Shown here piece by piece: positions 23,161 through 33,252 of a DNA stretch of 64,000 nucleotides. Both the position numbers and the translations under genes were made by a program. The stretch's first letter is position 1. Every line of letters starts with the position of its first letter. Source of the DNA: Dama dama (lineage: Eukaryota > Chordata > Mammalia > Artiodactyla > Cervidae). Location of the stretch: assembly GCF_033118175.1 (NCBI RefSeq), contig NC_083701.1:10311501-10375500 (forward strand). Direction: 5' to 3'. Below the pieces are notes generated by a model. The model saw only the letters and a program-made list of their open reading frames with translations. It was not told where the DNA came from and searched no databases.

Positions 23161-23880
23161 CCGTACTTTTTTCACTTTAAGTCTAAATTTGACAATATAA
23201 GTTCATGATCTGAGCCACACTCAGCTCCTGGTCTTGTTTTTGCTGACTGTATAGAGCTTCTCCATCTTTGGCTGCAAAGAATATAATCAATCTGATTTCG
23301 GTGTTGACTATCCGGTGATGTCCATGTGTAGAGTTTTCTCTTGTGCTGTTGGAAAAGGGTGTTTGCTATGACCAGCACGTTCTCTTGGGAAAACTTTATT
23401 AGCTTTTGCCCCGCTTCATTCTGTAATCCAAAGCCAAATTTGCCTATTACTCCAGGTGTTTCTTGACTTCCTACTTTTGCATTCCAGTCCCCTATAATGA
23501 AAAGGACATCTTTTTTGGGGCGTTAGTTCTAGAAGGTCTTGTAGGTCTTCATAGAACCACTCAACTTCAGCTTCTTCAGCATTACTGGTCAGGGCATAGA
23601 CTTGGATCACTGTGATATTGAATGGTTTGCCTTAGAAACGAATAGAGATCATTCTGTCATTTCTGAGATTGTATCCAAGTACTGCATTTTGGACTCTTTT
23701 GTTGATTATGGTGGCTACTCCATTTCTTCTAAGGGATTTTTGCCCACAGTAGTAGATATAATGGTTATCTGCACCAAATTCACCCATTCTAGTCCATTTT
23801 AGTTCACTGATTCCTAAACTGTCAGTGTTCACTCTTGCTATCTCCTGTTTGACCACTTCCAATTTGCCTTGATTCATGGA
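23161..23880 (-). pseudogene. BovB endonuclease, decayed
   Basis: Three frame-shifted pieces: 23632-23877 (MNQGKLEVVKQEIARV and ISELKWTRMGEFG), 23416-23610 (NAEEAEVEWFYEDLQDLLEL) and 23172-23378 (HRNQIDYILCSQRW, CGSDHELI). The GDWNAKVGSQ region is out of frame. Together they span the whole apurinic/apyrimidinic-like endonuclease domain, so the element once carried both enzymatic domains. Confidence 0.9.
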
Positions 23881-25060
23881 CCTAACATTCCAGGTTCCTA
23901 TGCAATATTGTTCTTTACAGCATCAGACTTTACCTCCATCACCAGTCACATCCACAACTGGGTGTTGTTTTTGCTTTGGCTCCGTCTCTTTATTCTTTCT
24001 GAAGTTATTTCTCCACTGATCTCCAGTAGCATATTGGGCACCTGCCAACCTGGGGAATTCATCTTTCAGTGTCCTGTGTTTTTGCCTTTTCATGATGTTC
24101 ATGGGGTTCTCAAGGCAAGAATACTGAAGTGGTTTGCCATTCCCTTCTCCAGTGGACCACGTTTTGTCAGAACTCTCCACTGTGAGAGTGGTTTTGTCAG
24201 AACTCTCCACCGCTGTCTTGGGTGGCCCTACACAGCATGACTGATAGTTTCATTAAGTTAGACAAGGTTGTGGTCCATGCGATCAGAATGGTTAGTTTTC
24301 TATGTTTGTGGTTTTCAGTCTGTCTGCTCTCTGATGGAGATGGATAAGAGGCTTATGGAAGCTTCCTGGTAGAGAGACTGACTGAAGGGGAAACTGGGTC
24401 TTGTTCTGATGGGCGAGGCCATGTCAGTAAATCTTTCATCCAATTTTCAGCTGATAGGGAACTGTGTTCCCTATCTGTTATTTGACCTGAGGCCAAACTG
24501 TGGTGGAGGTAATGAAGATAATGGCGACCTCATTCAAAAGGTCCCCTGCAGCAGGCCACCGTAGACCCATGCTTCCTACAGGGATGCCTGGACACTGGTA
24601 AGTCTGGTCAGTCTCTTGTGGGGTCACTTTCTCCTGGGTCTTGATGCACATAAGCTTTTGTTTGTGCCCTCCAAGAGTCTGTTTCCCCAGTCCTGTGTAA
24701 GTTCTGGTGGCTCATAGGTGGGATTAATGGCGACTTCCTCCAAGAGGGCTTATGCCATACCCAGGTCTACTGTACCCAGAGCCCCTGCCCCTGCAGCAGG
24801 CCACTGCTGACCCATGCCTCTGCAGGAGACACTGAAACACTGTTCTGGCTCAGTCTCTGTGGGGTCTCCTGGTGCCCACAAGGTTTGTTTGAGACCTCTG
24901 AATGTCTCTGGAGGGTATGGGGTTTGATTCTAAATAGAGTTTGGCCCCTCCTGCTGTCTTGCTGGGGCTTCTCTGCTCTTGGACTTGGGGTATCTCCTTA
25001 AAGTCACTCCAGCACCATGCAGCTGCTGCTCTAGCACTTCCCAGCTGGATCTCCTCCAAG

Positions 25061-25203
25061 TGTTCTCAGCCCCAGGAGCTGACCCTTGAGGAAGGTGCCA
25101 CTGTGAGCACCCTCACTAGCTGGCTTCTGGTTTTGCCACAGGAGGTGGGAGAAATGGGCAGGGATTTCTTCCCCCACTCCCTCCCTGCTCTGGGGCCGTG
25201 TTG
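25061..25203. other. Unassigned GC-richer DNA at the BovB 5' border
   Basis: May be the outermost BovB 5' sequence or flanking DNA. No TSD decides it. Confidence 0.35.
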
Positions 25204-25400
25204 TCTCTGGTGGTTCAGATGGTGAAGAATCTGCCTGTAATGTGGGAGACCTGAGTTCGATCCCTGGGTCAGGAAAGTCCCCTGGAGGAGGGCATGGTAA
25301 CCCACTCCAGTATTCTTGTTTGGAGAATCCCATGGACAGAGGAGCCTGGTGGGCTACAGTCCATGGGGTTGCAAAGAGTCAGATGTGACTGAGTGGATAA
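25204..25400 (+). mobile_element. Bov-tA SINE
   Basis: Head TCTCTGGTGGTTCAGATGG, B box GAGTTCGATCCCTG, BovA monomer, and a tail leading directly into a dinucleotide repeat. Confidence 0.93.
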
Positions 25401-25451
25401 GAACATACACACATACATATATATGTGTGTGTATATATATATATATGTACA

Positions 25452-25500
<49 letters not shown>
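25401..25500. repeat. (CA/TA)n compound microsatellite
   Basis: ACATACACACATACATATAT, TGTGTGTGTA, then about 60 bases of nearly pure (TA)n. It starts at the tail of the preceding SINE, a common birthplace for microsatellites. The open frames predicted across it are artefacts. Confidence 0.97.
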
Positions 25501-25501
<1 letters not shown>

Positions 25502-25514
25502 ATGTGTAGTTAAT

Positions 25515-25667
25515 GGGCTCAGTGGTAAAGAATTCACCTGCCAAGGCAGGAGATGTGAGTTCAGTCCCTGGGTTGGGAAGATTCCCTGGAGAAGGAAATG
25601 GCAATCCACTCCAATACTCTTGCCTGCAGAGTCAGACAATACCTAGCAGCTAAACAGTAACAACAAT
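25515..25667 (+). mobile_element. Bov-tA SINE with internal deletion
   Basis: Head and B box present (GTTCAGTCCCTGGG). After CTTGCCTG the element jumps to CAGAGTCAGACAATACC, losing roughly 50 bases of the BovA monomer, and ends in (AAC)n. Confidence 0.9.
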
Positions 25668-26354
25668 GTGTAATTATTAATTCATAATTCGTACATATAT
25701 GTCAGCACCAATTACATACTATACACCCTAGTCTGAAAATAATTTGTATGTGGACTTTGCCAAACTAAGGTGTACTTACATTGTCTGTTGTGGAGAAGGC
25801 AGACTAAAGTAATGTTTAACAATTTAAAAAATCCCTTCTTTTAGAAAACAATTTTAAAATTGAACTAAATTGTATTTCTTAAATTTTTAAATTTGGTGGC
25901 AGGAAGTGGTTACCCCTAAATGATCTTGTCAGTTTCTTTTCCTTCTCTATCTTTTTTGTTGTTTTCATCACAGACTAGTTCATTCACTGGTTTGATGAAA
26001 ATCTTGGGAGAAAGGACTAGATAGCAGGCTCCCTGTCAAGCTATCTGGCCTGGCTAGAAATGAGAAGTTCAAACATAGAAAAAAATATAGTGAATTGATA
26101 GTTTAGAAAACACTCTCTATTTTTTCCTAGCCATCCACATTACAAAGGATGACACTAAGTTTGAAACTGTTTTAAATTATTGTTTTAAGAGTTTCTTGGC
26201 CAACCAGGGAAAGTCACTTTCGTGAAGTTCTTGGAAAAACAAAATTGTGCTTAGCACTTACAGTGTAGAGATAAGGAGACAACATCCTTTTTGTAGGAAT
26301 ATACTGAATTGAGCTATCCTCAGCAGCTTCAGGTTTGGTTGCTATACTCACTCC
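25668..26354. other. Unassigned AT-rich DNA
   Basis: No repeat or gene recognised. Confidence 0.4.
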
Positions 26355-26415
26355 TCAAAAAATAAAAAGAGAGAGAGAAAAAGGAAAGAAAGAAAAAAAA
26401 ACAAAGAATAAAATA
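26355..26415. repeat. Purine-rich low-complexity tract
   Basis: Nearly all A/G: GAGAGAGAGAAAAAGGAAAG then AAAGAAAAAAAAAC. Confidence 0.9.
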
Positions 26416-26727
26416 ATTGTGGAGAGAAATGAAAACAACAGACCCACTAAAATCCTTTCTCCCCTTACCAGGCAGCAATATTTCCTGGAATGCTTGAAAT
26501 GTAGGAGCAAACACTCAAACTGAATGGCCACTACTGGTCAGAAATAAATATATTTAAAACTTGTAACAAAATGAATCATCTGTATGTTAATCGTGTGCAG
26601 TAGCAGAGTTGCAAACTGCCATGCTAAGAGGGACTAAGCAGAAAAAATAACTGAATGAAAAGACATAGGACTAAGAAAACCCTGGCATTCCTTTTAATCA
26701 AATTACCCCTGACATTTATTACCATAC

Positions 26728-26860
26728 AGCTTCCCTTGTGGCTCAGCTGGTAAAGAATCTGCCTGCAATGCAGGAGACCTGGGTTCGAACTCTGGGTTGA
26801 GAAGATCCCCTGGAGAAGGGGAAGGCTATCCACTCCAGTATTCTGGCCTGGAGAATTCCA
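26728..26860 (+). mobile_element. Bov-tA SINE, 3'-truncated
   Basis: Head GCTTCCCTTGTGGCTCAGCT and B box GGGTTCGAACTCTG are intact, but the BovA monomer stops after GGAGAATTCCA and an L1 fragment follows at once. The 'GGCCTGGAGAATTCCA' variant is the same subtype as the copy at 63.43 kb. Confidence 0.9.
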
Positions 26861-27290
26861 CTACTACCATATGATCCAGCAATCCCATTCCTGGGTACAT
26901 AGTCGAAGGAAATGAAATTGATACCTCAAAGAGATATCTGTTCTCCAGTGTACCTTGCAGTCTCACTCATAGTAACCAAACCATGCACGCAACCTAAGTA
27001 ACAGTCAACAGACGAATGGTTTTAGAAACTGTCCATTCAAAGGAATATTATTCAGGCATGAAAAGAAGGAAATTCTGCCAGTTGCAACAGCATGAATGGA
27101 GTTTGAGGTGTTAAGTGAAATACATCAGACAGAAACACAAACACTGTATGATCTCCGTAACATATAAAATATTAAAAAATCAAACTCAGAGAAAAAGAGA
27201 GTAGAATGTTGGTGACCTCCCAAAGGCTGGGAGCTAGGGAAAAGGGAGAGATGTTGGTCAAAGGGCACAAAGATGAATAAGTCCTGGGGA

Positions 27291-27543
27291 ACTAATGTAT
27301 GGGGCTTCCACTATGGCTCAGTGGGTAAAGAATTTACCTGCAGTGCAGGAAATATAGGAGATGTGAGTTCAACCTCTGGGTTGGGAAGATCCCCTGGAGG
27401 AGGAAAATGGCAACTCACTCCACTATTCTTGCCTGAAAAATCCCATGGACAGAAGAGCCTGGTGGGCTACTGTCCAAAGGGTCCCTAAGAGTCAGACACA
27501 ACTAAGTGACTAAACACACACACACAGCACACCACTTATGTAT
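27291..27543 (+). mobile_element. Bov-tA SINE with TSD, nested in L1
   Basis: Full element between ACTAATGTAT (27291-27300) and ACTTATGTAT (27534-27543), 9/10. The region before the B box carries an extra AATATAGGAG repeat unit. The tail is (CA)n. Confidence 0.93.
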
Positions 27544-27745
27544 AGCCTGGTGACTATAGCTAACAATATTGTATTATATACTTAAGAGTTGTTAAGAGAA
27601 TAGATCTTAAATGTTTTCATTGTATACACACAAAAGGTAGATATTAATATATGAGCTGATATATTAATTAACTTTATTGTGATAATTATTTCACAATATA
27701 CACATGTATTAAATCATCATATTGTACACTTAAAATTTACACATT

Positions 27746-27990
27746 ATATGTAAATTGGACTTTCAATTGAAGCTCAGTGGTAAAGAATTTGCCTGTCATT
27801 TACAGAAGTCACAGGCGACACGGTTCAACCCCTGGGTCAGGAAGATCCCCTGAAAAAGGAAATGGCAACCCACTCCAGTAATTTTGCCTGGGAAATCCCA
27901 TGGACAGAGGAGTCTGCCAGCTACTGTCCATGGGGTCGCAGAGTCTGACACGACTTAGTAACTGTGTGTGCACACGCACATATGCCAATT
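27746..27990 (+). mobile_element. Bov-tA SINE, second insertion in the same L1
   Basis: Head GGACTTTCAATTGAAGCTCA, an insertion before the B box, a BovA monomer and a TGTGTGTGCACACGCACA tail. Flanks TATATGTAAATT and CATATGCCAATT are a diverged TSD, suggesting that this copy is older than the preceding one. Confidence 0.9.
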
Positions 27991-28139
27991 ACATCTCAAC
28001 AAAGCTGGAAAACATTTTTCATTGACTTGCAGTAGACATGCTACTAACAGATAGTTCTGAACGCTAAAAAAATAATGTTTTAAGTATAGAAATAAACAGA
28101 ACGTGACATGTGGATGCAGGGAAGGTAGGCAATAAACAA

Positions 28140-28335
28140 GAGTACAGTATCAGCTGTTTCTGTGTCTTAGCCCATCCCGAAAGTTAGTGACTTAGAGACT
28201 AAACAATCATTAATGTAGCTTATAAGTTTGTGGGTCAGTAATCTGGTCTATTGTCAGCTGGATCATTAGATGTTTGGATTACTCTTAGGTTTTCAGCCAG
28301 TTAATAGATTGGCTGGGTGTGATGTTGAGAGGATG
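28140..28335 (+). repeat. Ancient interspersed repeat, family not assigned
   Basis: 'CGAAAGTTAGTGACTTAGAG', 'GTTTGTGGGTCAGTAATCTG' and 'GTCAGCTGGATCATTAG' match a familiar mammalian module ('aacttagtggcttaaaacaac … gtgggtcaggaatctgg'). Confidence 0.4.
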
Positions 28336-28339
28336 ATAT

Positions 28340-28725
28340 AACAGTGAAAATGACCAAGGCTGGATTCGAGTCTTTTTTAAAAAACATTTACTTATTTGGC
28401 TGTGTCAGGCCATTGTTGCCTTGCATGGACTCTCTAGTTTTGGTGCACAGGCTTAGTTGCTCTGTGGTATTGTGGGGTCTCAGTTCCCCAGCAAGAGATT
28501 AAACCTGGATCCCCTACATTGCAAGGCAGATTCTCACCTACTGGACCACCAGGGAGGTCCCTGGATTTGAGTCTTTGTGCTGCTGTTTATACTTGTATGA
28601 ACTGTAGGAACACTCCTTTTCTCATCCATTAAATGGAGAAGAAAATATCATCCTCACAACTTTGTTGCTAAGATTAAATAAGGAAATGCAGATGAAATAG
28701 ATTTATAAAATAAATAATTTATAAA
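28340..28725 (+). repeat. MIR SINE split by a CHR SINE
   Basis: GCTGGATTCGAGTC before and TTTGAGTCTTTGTGCTGC after the inserted SINE, then 'CTCATCCATTAAATGGAGAA' and 'TGCTAAGATTAAATAAGGAA', the MIR core in forward orientation. Confidence 0.7.
28360..28576 (-). mobile_element. CHR-type tRNA SINE with TSD, nested in MIR
   Basis: Antisense copy: A-tail as TTTTTTAAAAAACATTTACT, ending GACCACCAGGGAGGTCC. Flanked by CTGGATTCGAGTCTTT (28360-28375) and CTGGATTTGAGTCTTT (28561-28576), 15/16. Confidence 0.9.
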
Positions 28726-28863
28726 ATATACCTGTTACTTTTGCTAAAATACACAAAGTAAAAACTGACAGAATTAGAGAAATCAATAATTTAATGGTAA
28801 AAATTGGGTTCATCAATATTCCACTTTTAATAGTGGCTAGAGGGGACCAACAAAGAAATCAGA

Positions 28864-29433
28864 TCAGTTCAGTTCAGTTCAATTGTTCAGTCATGTCTGA
28901 CTCTTTGCAACCCCATGGACTGCAGCACGTCAGCACTGTAAACTCCTGGAGCCTACTCAAATTCATGTCCATTGAGTCAGTGATGCCGTCCAAGCATCTC
29001 ATCCTCTGTCTTCCCCTTCTCCTCCTGCCTTCAACCTTTCTCAGCATCAGGGTCTTTTCCAATGAGTCAGTTCTTCACACCAGGTAGCCAAAGTATTGGG
29101 GTTTCAACTTCAGCATCAGTCCTTCCAATGAATATTCAGGACTGATTTCCTTTAGGATGGACTGGTTGGATCTCCTTGCAGTCCAAGGGACTCTCAAGAG
29201 TCTTCTCCAACACCACAGTTCAAAAGCATCATTTCTTTGGCGCTCAGCTTTCTTTATAGTCCAACTCTCACTTCCATACATGACTACTGGAAAAGCCATA
29301 GCTTTGACTAGATGGACCTTTGTTAGCAAAGTAATCTCTCTGCTTTTTAATATGCTGTCTAGGTTAGTCATAACTTTTCTTCCAAGGAGCAAGCACCTTT
29401 TAATTTCATGGCTGCAGTCACCATCTGCAGTGA
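28864..29433 (-). mobile_element. BovB LINE 3' fragment
   Basis: 3' end CAGTTCAGTTCAGTTCAATT, extending right through the C-terminal coding part (reverse-strand peptide SWTIKKAERQRNDAFELWCW and TARRSNQSILKEISPEYSLE) to CTGCAGTCACCATCTGCAG. 5'-truncated before the polymerase motifs. Confidence 0.94.
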
Positions 29434-29499
29434 CTTAAATTACACTATAAACAAAAAAGATGTACAGTCATAAGTGAATACTATGGACAGTTATATGCA

Positions 29500-30255
29500 A
29501 GCAAATTGGATAACCGAGAAGAAATGGATGTATGCAACCCAGTATTGATAGCAGTATTATTTATGATAGCCAATGTAGAAGAAACCTGTGTCCATAAACA
29601 GAAGAATGGATCAAGTAAAGTGCTATGTATATACAATGGAATATTAGCCATAAAAAAGAAAGAATTTTTGCCATTTGCAATAACTTGAATATAAATCAGA
29701 TAAAGATAAGTACTGTATGTTTTCCCTTATATGTGGAATCTGAAAATAAAACAGATAAACGAATATGACAAAAGAGAAACAGACTCACAGAGACAAGAGA
29801 ACAAACTAGTGGTTTCTAGTGGAGATGGGTTGGAGGGAGGGGCAAGATAGGTGAAGAGTATTAAGAGGTACAAACTACTGGGTATAAAATGAGTAAAATA
29901 CAAAAATGTAATGTATAGCACAGGGAGTGTAACAAATATTTTATAATAAGTTAATATGAGTACAAACAATACTCATTTTACAGATGCATATCTTATTTTT
30001 CAGATGAGTATAATTTATACTCATCTATACTATCTATTGGAGAAGGAAGTGGCAGCCCACTCCAGTATTCTTGCCTGGAGGATCCCATGGACAGAGGAGT
30101 CAGGTGGCTGACAGTCCATGGGATCCACAGCGTCAAACACGACTGACGTGATTTAGCATGCATGCATGCATACATACTATCTATAAAATATTGGATCACT
30201 GTATTATACACTTGAATTATTATAATATATCAAATATACTTCAATAAAAAAGAAA
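29500..30255 (+). mobile_element. Old L1 3' end with nested BovA monomer
   Basis: 'AGCAGTATTATTTATGATAG', 'ATATACAATGGAATATTAGC', 'CCCTTATATGTGGAATCTGA', 'GGTTGGAGGGAGGGGCAAG' and the end ATATACTTCAATAAAAAAG. Interrupted at 30038-30173. Confidence 0.83.
30027..30184 (+). mobile_element. BovA monomer (headless) with perfect TSD
   Basis: ATACTATCTAT at 30027-30037 and 30174-30184 brackets a single BovA monomer that starts TGGAGAAGGAAGTGGCAGCC and ends in (CATG)n. No tRNA head is present. Confidence 0.93.
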
Positions 30256-30639
30256 AAATGCATAAGTCCAAAATATTGGTAGCAATCCAGCCTGAATTTG
30301 GACATGAGATTCTGAATGGCTCATTCTCCCTAGATCACTAATATGCCAAGTTCCTTAATGAATTTTGGAAATCTTTTTTTAATTTTGGTTTTTAGCTTTC
30401 ATTCCAGCAAGGCAGATGTCTCTAGCCATCCTCATTATGTCTATCAGCTGTTGGTTTATGGTGTTACATTCACCTCAGTCTCTTGTTCCAAGTCATGCTC
30501 ATTTCACGTCTGCATGCCCAGCCAGAAAGAAAGCCTGTTTCCCATATCGGGAATGGCATTTACTAATTTACTCACCCTGATCTTAACATCTGCCTCCTTC
30601 TTTATATATTAAGGCAACCGAACTTAACCGCATTGCTGG
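30256..30639. other. Unassigned DNA
   Basis: Open frame 30343-30612 has no recognised content. No repeat named. Confidence 0.4.
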
Positions 30640-31030
30640 TCAGTCTTTTCAGATGTAGTCTAAACTGGATGGAAGCTGCCGCAGTTCCTCCTGGTTGTGC
30701 AGAGTACATTGTCTGCAGCCTACAGCTCTTAATTACCTGTGCTCCCACTGGAATTTATTATTATTCTTATAAATCGTCATCACCTGCTCAGGATCGAGGC
30801 TCTCACAATTGTGTAGAAAAGGAGCCAAGAGGAAGCCTCACAATTGTGTGGCAGTAATTATCCGTGACACACAATAATGACTTTGGACCCTGCTGTTTTT
30901 GTGCAGTAATTAACAGGTGGCAATCTCTGACTGCAACATTTTCCCCAACAGCTATTGGAAAAAACACTGGCATCTGGGTAAATAGATTAAATATTGAAAC
31001 AAAGGCTCTGAGAGGCCGCTTCATCTGACA
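30640..31030. promoter_or_regulatory. Candidate conserved noncoding element / enhancer
   Basis: Repeat-free block with a dense cluster of homeodomain-like and E-box motifs: TTAATTACC (30728), CACAATTGTG twice (about 30807 and 30838), GCAGTAATTATCC (30851) and GCAGTAATTAACAGGTG (30903). The paired CACAATTGTG palindromes and paired GCAGTAATTA sites are not explained by any repeat I see. Function is inference; no conservation data are available here. Confidence 0.35.
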
Positions 31031-31344
31031 CTGCCACTAGATTGGGTTTGTCAGGTTTCAACACTGGATGATACAGTCCAGTGTGGGGCTCAGGGAATGA
31101 TTTTTGAGACCCATCTACTTGCAGTCACACTCTGGTTCTAGCCCTCTCTGGCTCATGGTGAGACCGCTACAAGGGCTAGTCCCACTTCTATGGTATTGCT
31201 TCAGGCAATGTGGCAGTGTCTTTGCTTCCACCCCCTTAACATGCTGATCAGATCCGTTTATGGTCTGATGCTAGCCATCCTCCCACAACTATCTCCAATG
31301 TGACTTTAACTCTAGACACCAGCCTCCAATTATGTCCTGCAACC
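31031..31344. other. Unassigned DNA
   Basis: No repeat or gene recognised. Confidence 0.4.
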
Positions 31345-31555
31345 CATTACAGACCCAGCAATCCCACTACTGGGCATATAACCTGAGAAAATTATGATGT
31401 GAAAAGACACATGCACTCCAATGTTCATTGCAGCACTATTTACAATAGCCAGGACATGGAAGCAACCTAAATGTCTGTCAACAGAAGAACAGATAAAGAA
31501 AGCGTGATACACATGTACAATGGAATACTACTCAGCCATAAAAGGGAAGACATTA
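31345..31555 (+). mobile_element. Ruminant L1 ORF2 C-terminal fragment
   Basis: 'CCCAGCAATCCCACTACTGG', 'GCAGCACTATTTACAATAGC' then CAGGACATGGAAGCAACCTA, 'CAATGGAATACTACTCAGCC'. Both ends truncated; the frame carries stops. Confidence 0.88.
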
Positions 31556-31839
31556 TTCAGGCTTACTTCCAAAGTCACCGATTTGCTTTCCGTTGCTTTC
31601 TGTAAATATGCATTCCCCAATCTTGCTTTCATAATAATGTGATGCTACCCATGAAAACTCTAATCATGATACTGACATTCAAGAATACCCCATGTGCAGA
31701 ACGTTGTGTTAAAAGGGAAGATGAAACTTCACTTTCAAGCTTTAGGTATTGAGTCTATCAAACTCTCAAGGTCCTGAGAAGAAAGTGTCATTCTGAACAA
31801 GGAGGCAGGATCCCCGAGTTCTATTTTTGGATTTTTCAG

Positions 31840-32215
31840 TTAGTATTCCATATATTGAGTCAAAGCCTACTATGATCATGCTCTGTGCTAGGCAAGCAAG
31901 ATACAACCTTGCCCATAGTCCAGTGTGAAAACCAAAGACATGAAAAAGCTGTCTCAGTACACAGTGGTAAAGTGGGAAGTGTGTTTGTGGGGGTGTATTC
32001 TTAAAGTCCTACAGTATTTAAGAGGTCACCTAAGTTAGGCAAATGGAGAAGGGTGTCAGGAAAAGATTGTCATATCAAGTGAAATCTAAGCTCAGACTTG
32101 AAAGAGAAATTTAAGTTACACAGTTGATAGAGAAAGCAGAAGTAGGAACAAGCATTCCTAGCAGCGGAAATAGCATATGCAAAGGCTTAGAGTAAGACAG
32201 ACCAAGATAAAAACC
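31840..32215. repeat. Ancient interspersed repeat, family not assigned
   Basis: Ordered modules: 'GCTCTGTGCTAGGCAAGCAA', 'AAGCTCAGACTTGAAAGAGA', 'ACAAGCATTCCTAGCAGCGG' and 'ATAGCATATGCAAAGGCTTA'. This is a common mammalian pattern ('gagctgagacttgaaggatg … cattccaggcagagggaacagcatgtgcaaaggc'). Confidence 0.45.
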
Positions 32216-32285
32216 AATGATTTCACATGGATGGAACATATGTTTTGTAGTAGGGAGGACTGGTGAGAAATGAGACTGAAGAAAT

Positions 32286-32493
32286 AATACAAATTCTTGG
32301 GACTTCCCTGGTGGTCCAGGGAAGAATCTGCCTTCCAGTGCAGGGGATGTGGGTTTGATCCCTGGTTGGGGATCTAAGATCCCATATGCCGTGGCACAAC
32401 TAAGCCGGTGAGCCCCACGAGAGAAGTCCACGTGCCACAGTGAAGACCCAGCACAGCCAAAAAAAAAAAAAAGAAAAAAGAATACAAATTCTT
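32286..32493 (+). mobile_element. CHR-type tRNA SINE with perfect 13-bp TSD
   Basis: AATACAAATTCTT at 32286-32298 and 32481-32493. Head GGGACTTCCCTGGTGGTCCA, B box GGGTTTGATCCCTG, A-rich tail. Confidence 0.95.
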
Positions 32494-32989
32494 CTTTGGA
32501 CCCTTATTTCCTCACCTATGAAATAAATAATCAAGATTTGGTTGTCTTTAATGTGCCTTCCCAGTTTTACACGCCATGACACAGAGAATTGTGAAGAAGG
32601 TTGTGACCCCAGATATCTGATAATAAACCTTATGTTGATTAAGGTGTAAGGAATAGGTTTGATGCTGTACCTAATTTCATGAGGTGACACTACCCTCCTC
32701 AAGAGAAACAAACAAAGCCTTCAAAGTAAGAACAAGAGGGACTGGCACCTCACAATGGCACTTCTTGGAGCAAGATGGAGCAAAAGTCCTCCCAAGCAGA
32801 ATGATCAAGTGGCTTCTGGTGATCAGGGAGGCTCGTGGGCATCTTGAACAGGTCTGTTCCCTTATGGAAACCACAAGTGCCCTTCTTCATTTTTTGAGAC
32901 ATTTTACTGTCACATTCTGTTTTTCAGACCATGCTGTCTCTACTACTTAAGGGTTGAAAATCGATTACAAAGTCACTTTTCATTAGAAT
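32494..32989. other. Unassigned DNA
   Basis: Open frames on both strands at 32677-32950 resemble nothing. Contains one half of the diverged local duplication described in the findings. Confidence 0.4.
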
Positions 32990-33252
32990 TTGTGTGTGTG
33001 CTCAGCTGCTCAGTTGTATGTAACTCTTCACAGTCCCATGGACTTAAAACCCCATCCACCAGGTTCCTCCGTCCATGAGATTTTCAAGGCAAGAATACTG
33101 GAGTGGGTTGCCATTTCTTCCTCCGTGAGATCTTCCTAACCCAGGGATTGAACCTGCATCTCTTTCATCTCCTGCATTGCAGGCAGATTCTTTATCTACT
33201 TTATCAGATTCTTTATCTACTGAGCCAATGGGGAAGCCCTCATTAGAATTTG
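32990..33252 (-). mobile_element. Bov-tA SINE with perfect 13-bp TSD
   Basis: TCATTAGAATTTG at 32990-33002 and 33240-33252. Complete reverse-strand copy with a small tandem duplication of ATTCTTTATCTACT in the head (near 33187-33221). Confidence 0.95.

Larger units (their letters stand above)
21071..25060 (-). mobile_element. Near full-length BovB LINE
   Basis: About 4.0 kb in one orientation. The 3' end is at 21071 (CTCAGTTCAGTTCAATTACT), followed going right by the C-terminal region, reverse transcriptase, linker and endonuclease. Beyond about 24200 lies the noncoding 5' region, with repeated phrases such as CCCCTGCAGCAGGCC (near 24542) and CCCTGCAGCAGGCCACTGCT (near 24788). The 5' end is hard to place and lies near 25050-25060. 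No TSD found. Confidence 0.94.
26861..28012 (+). mobile_element. Old L1 3' end carrying two Bov-tA insertions
   Basis: Three collinear pieces: 26861-27300 (CATATGATCCAGCAATCCCA, then TGTATGATCTCCGTAACATA), 27534-27756 (TAGCCTGGTGACTATAGCTA, CTTAAGAGTTGTTAAGAG) and 27979-28012 (AATTACATCTCAACAAAGCT). These cover the end of ORF2 and the 3' UTR of an older L1 (L1MA-like by pattern). Coding potential is lost. Confidence 0.82.
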
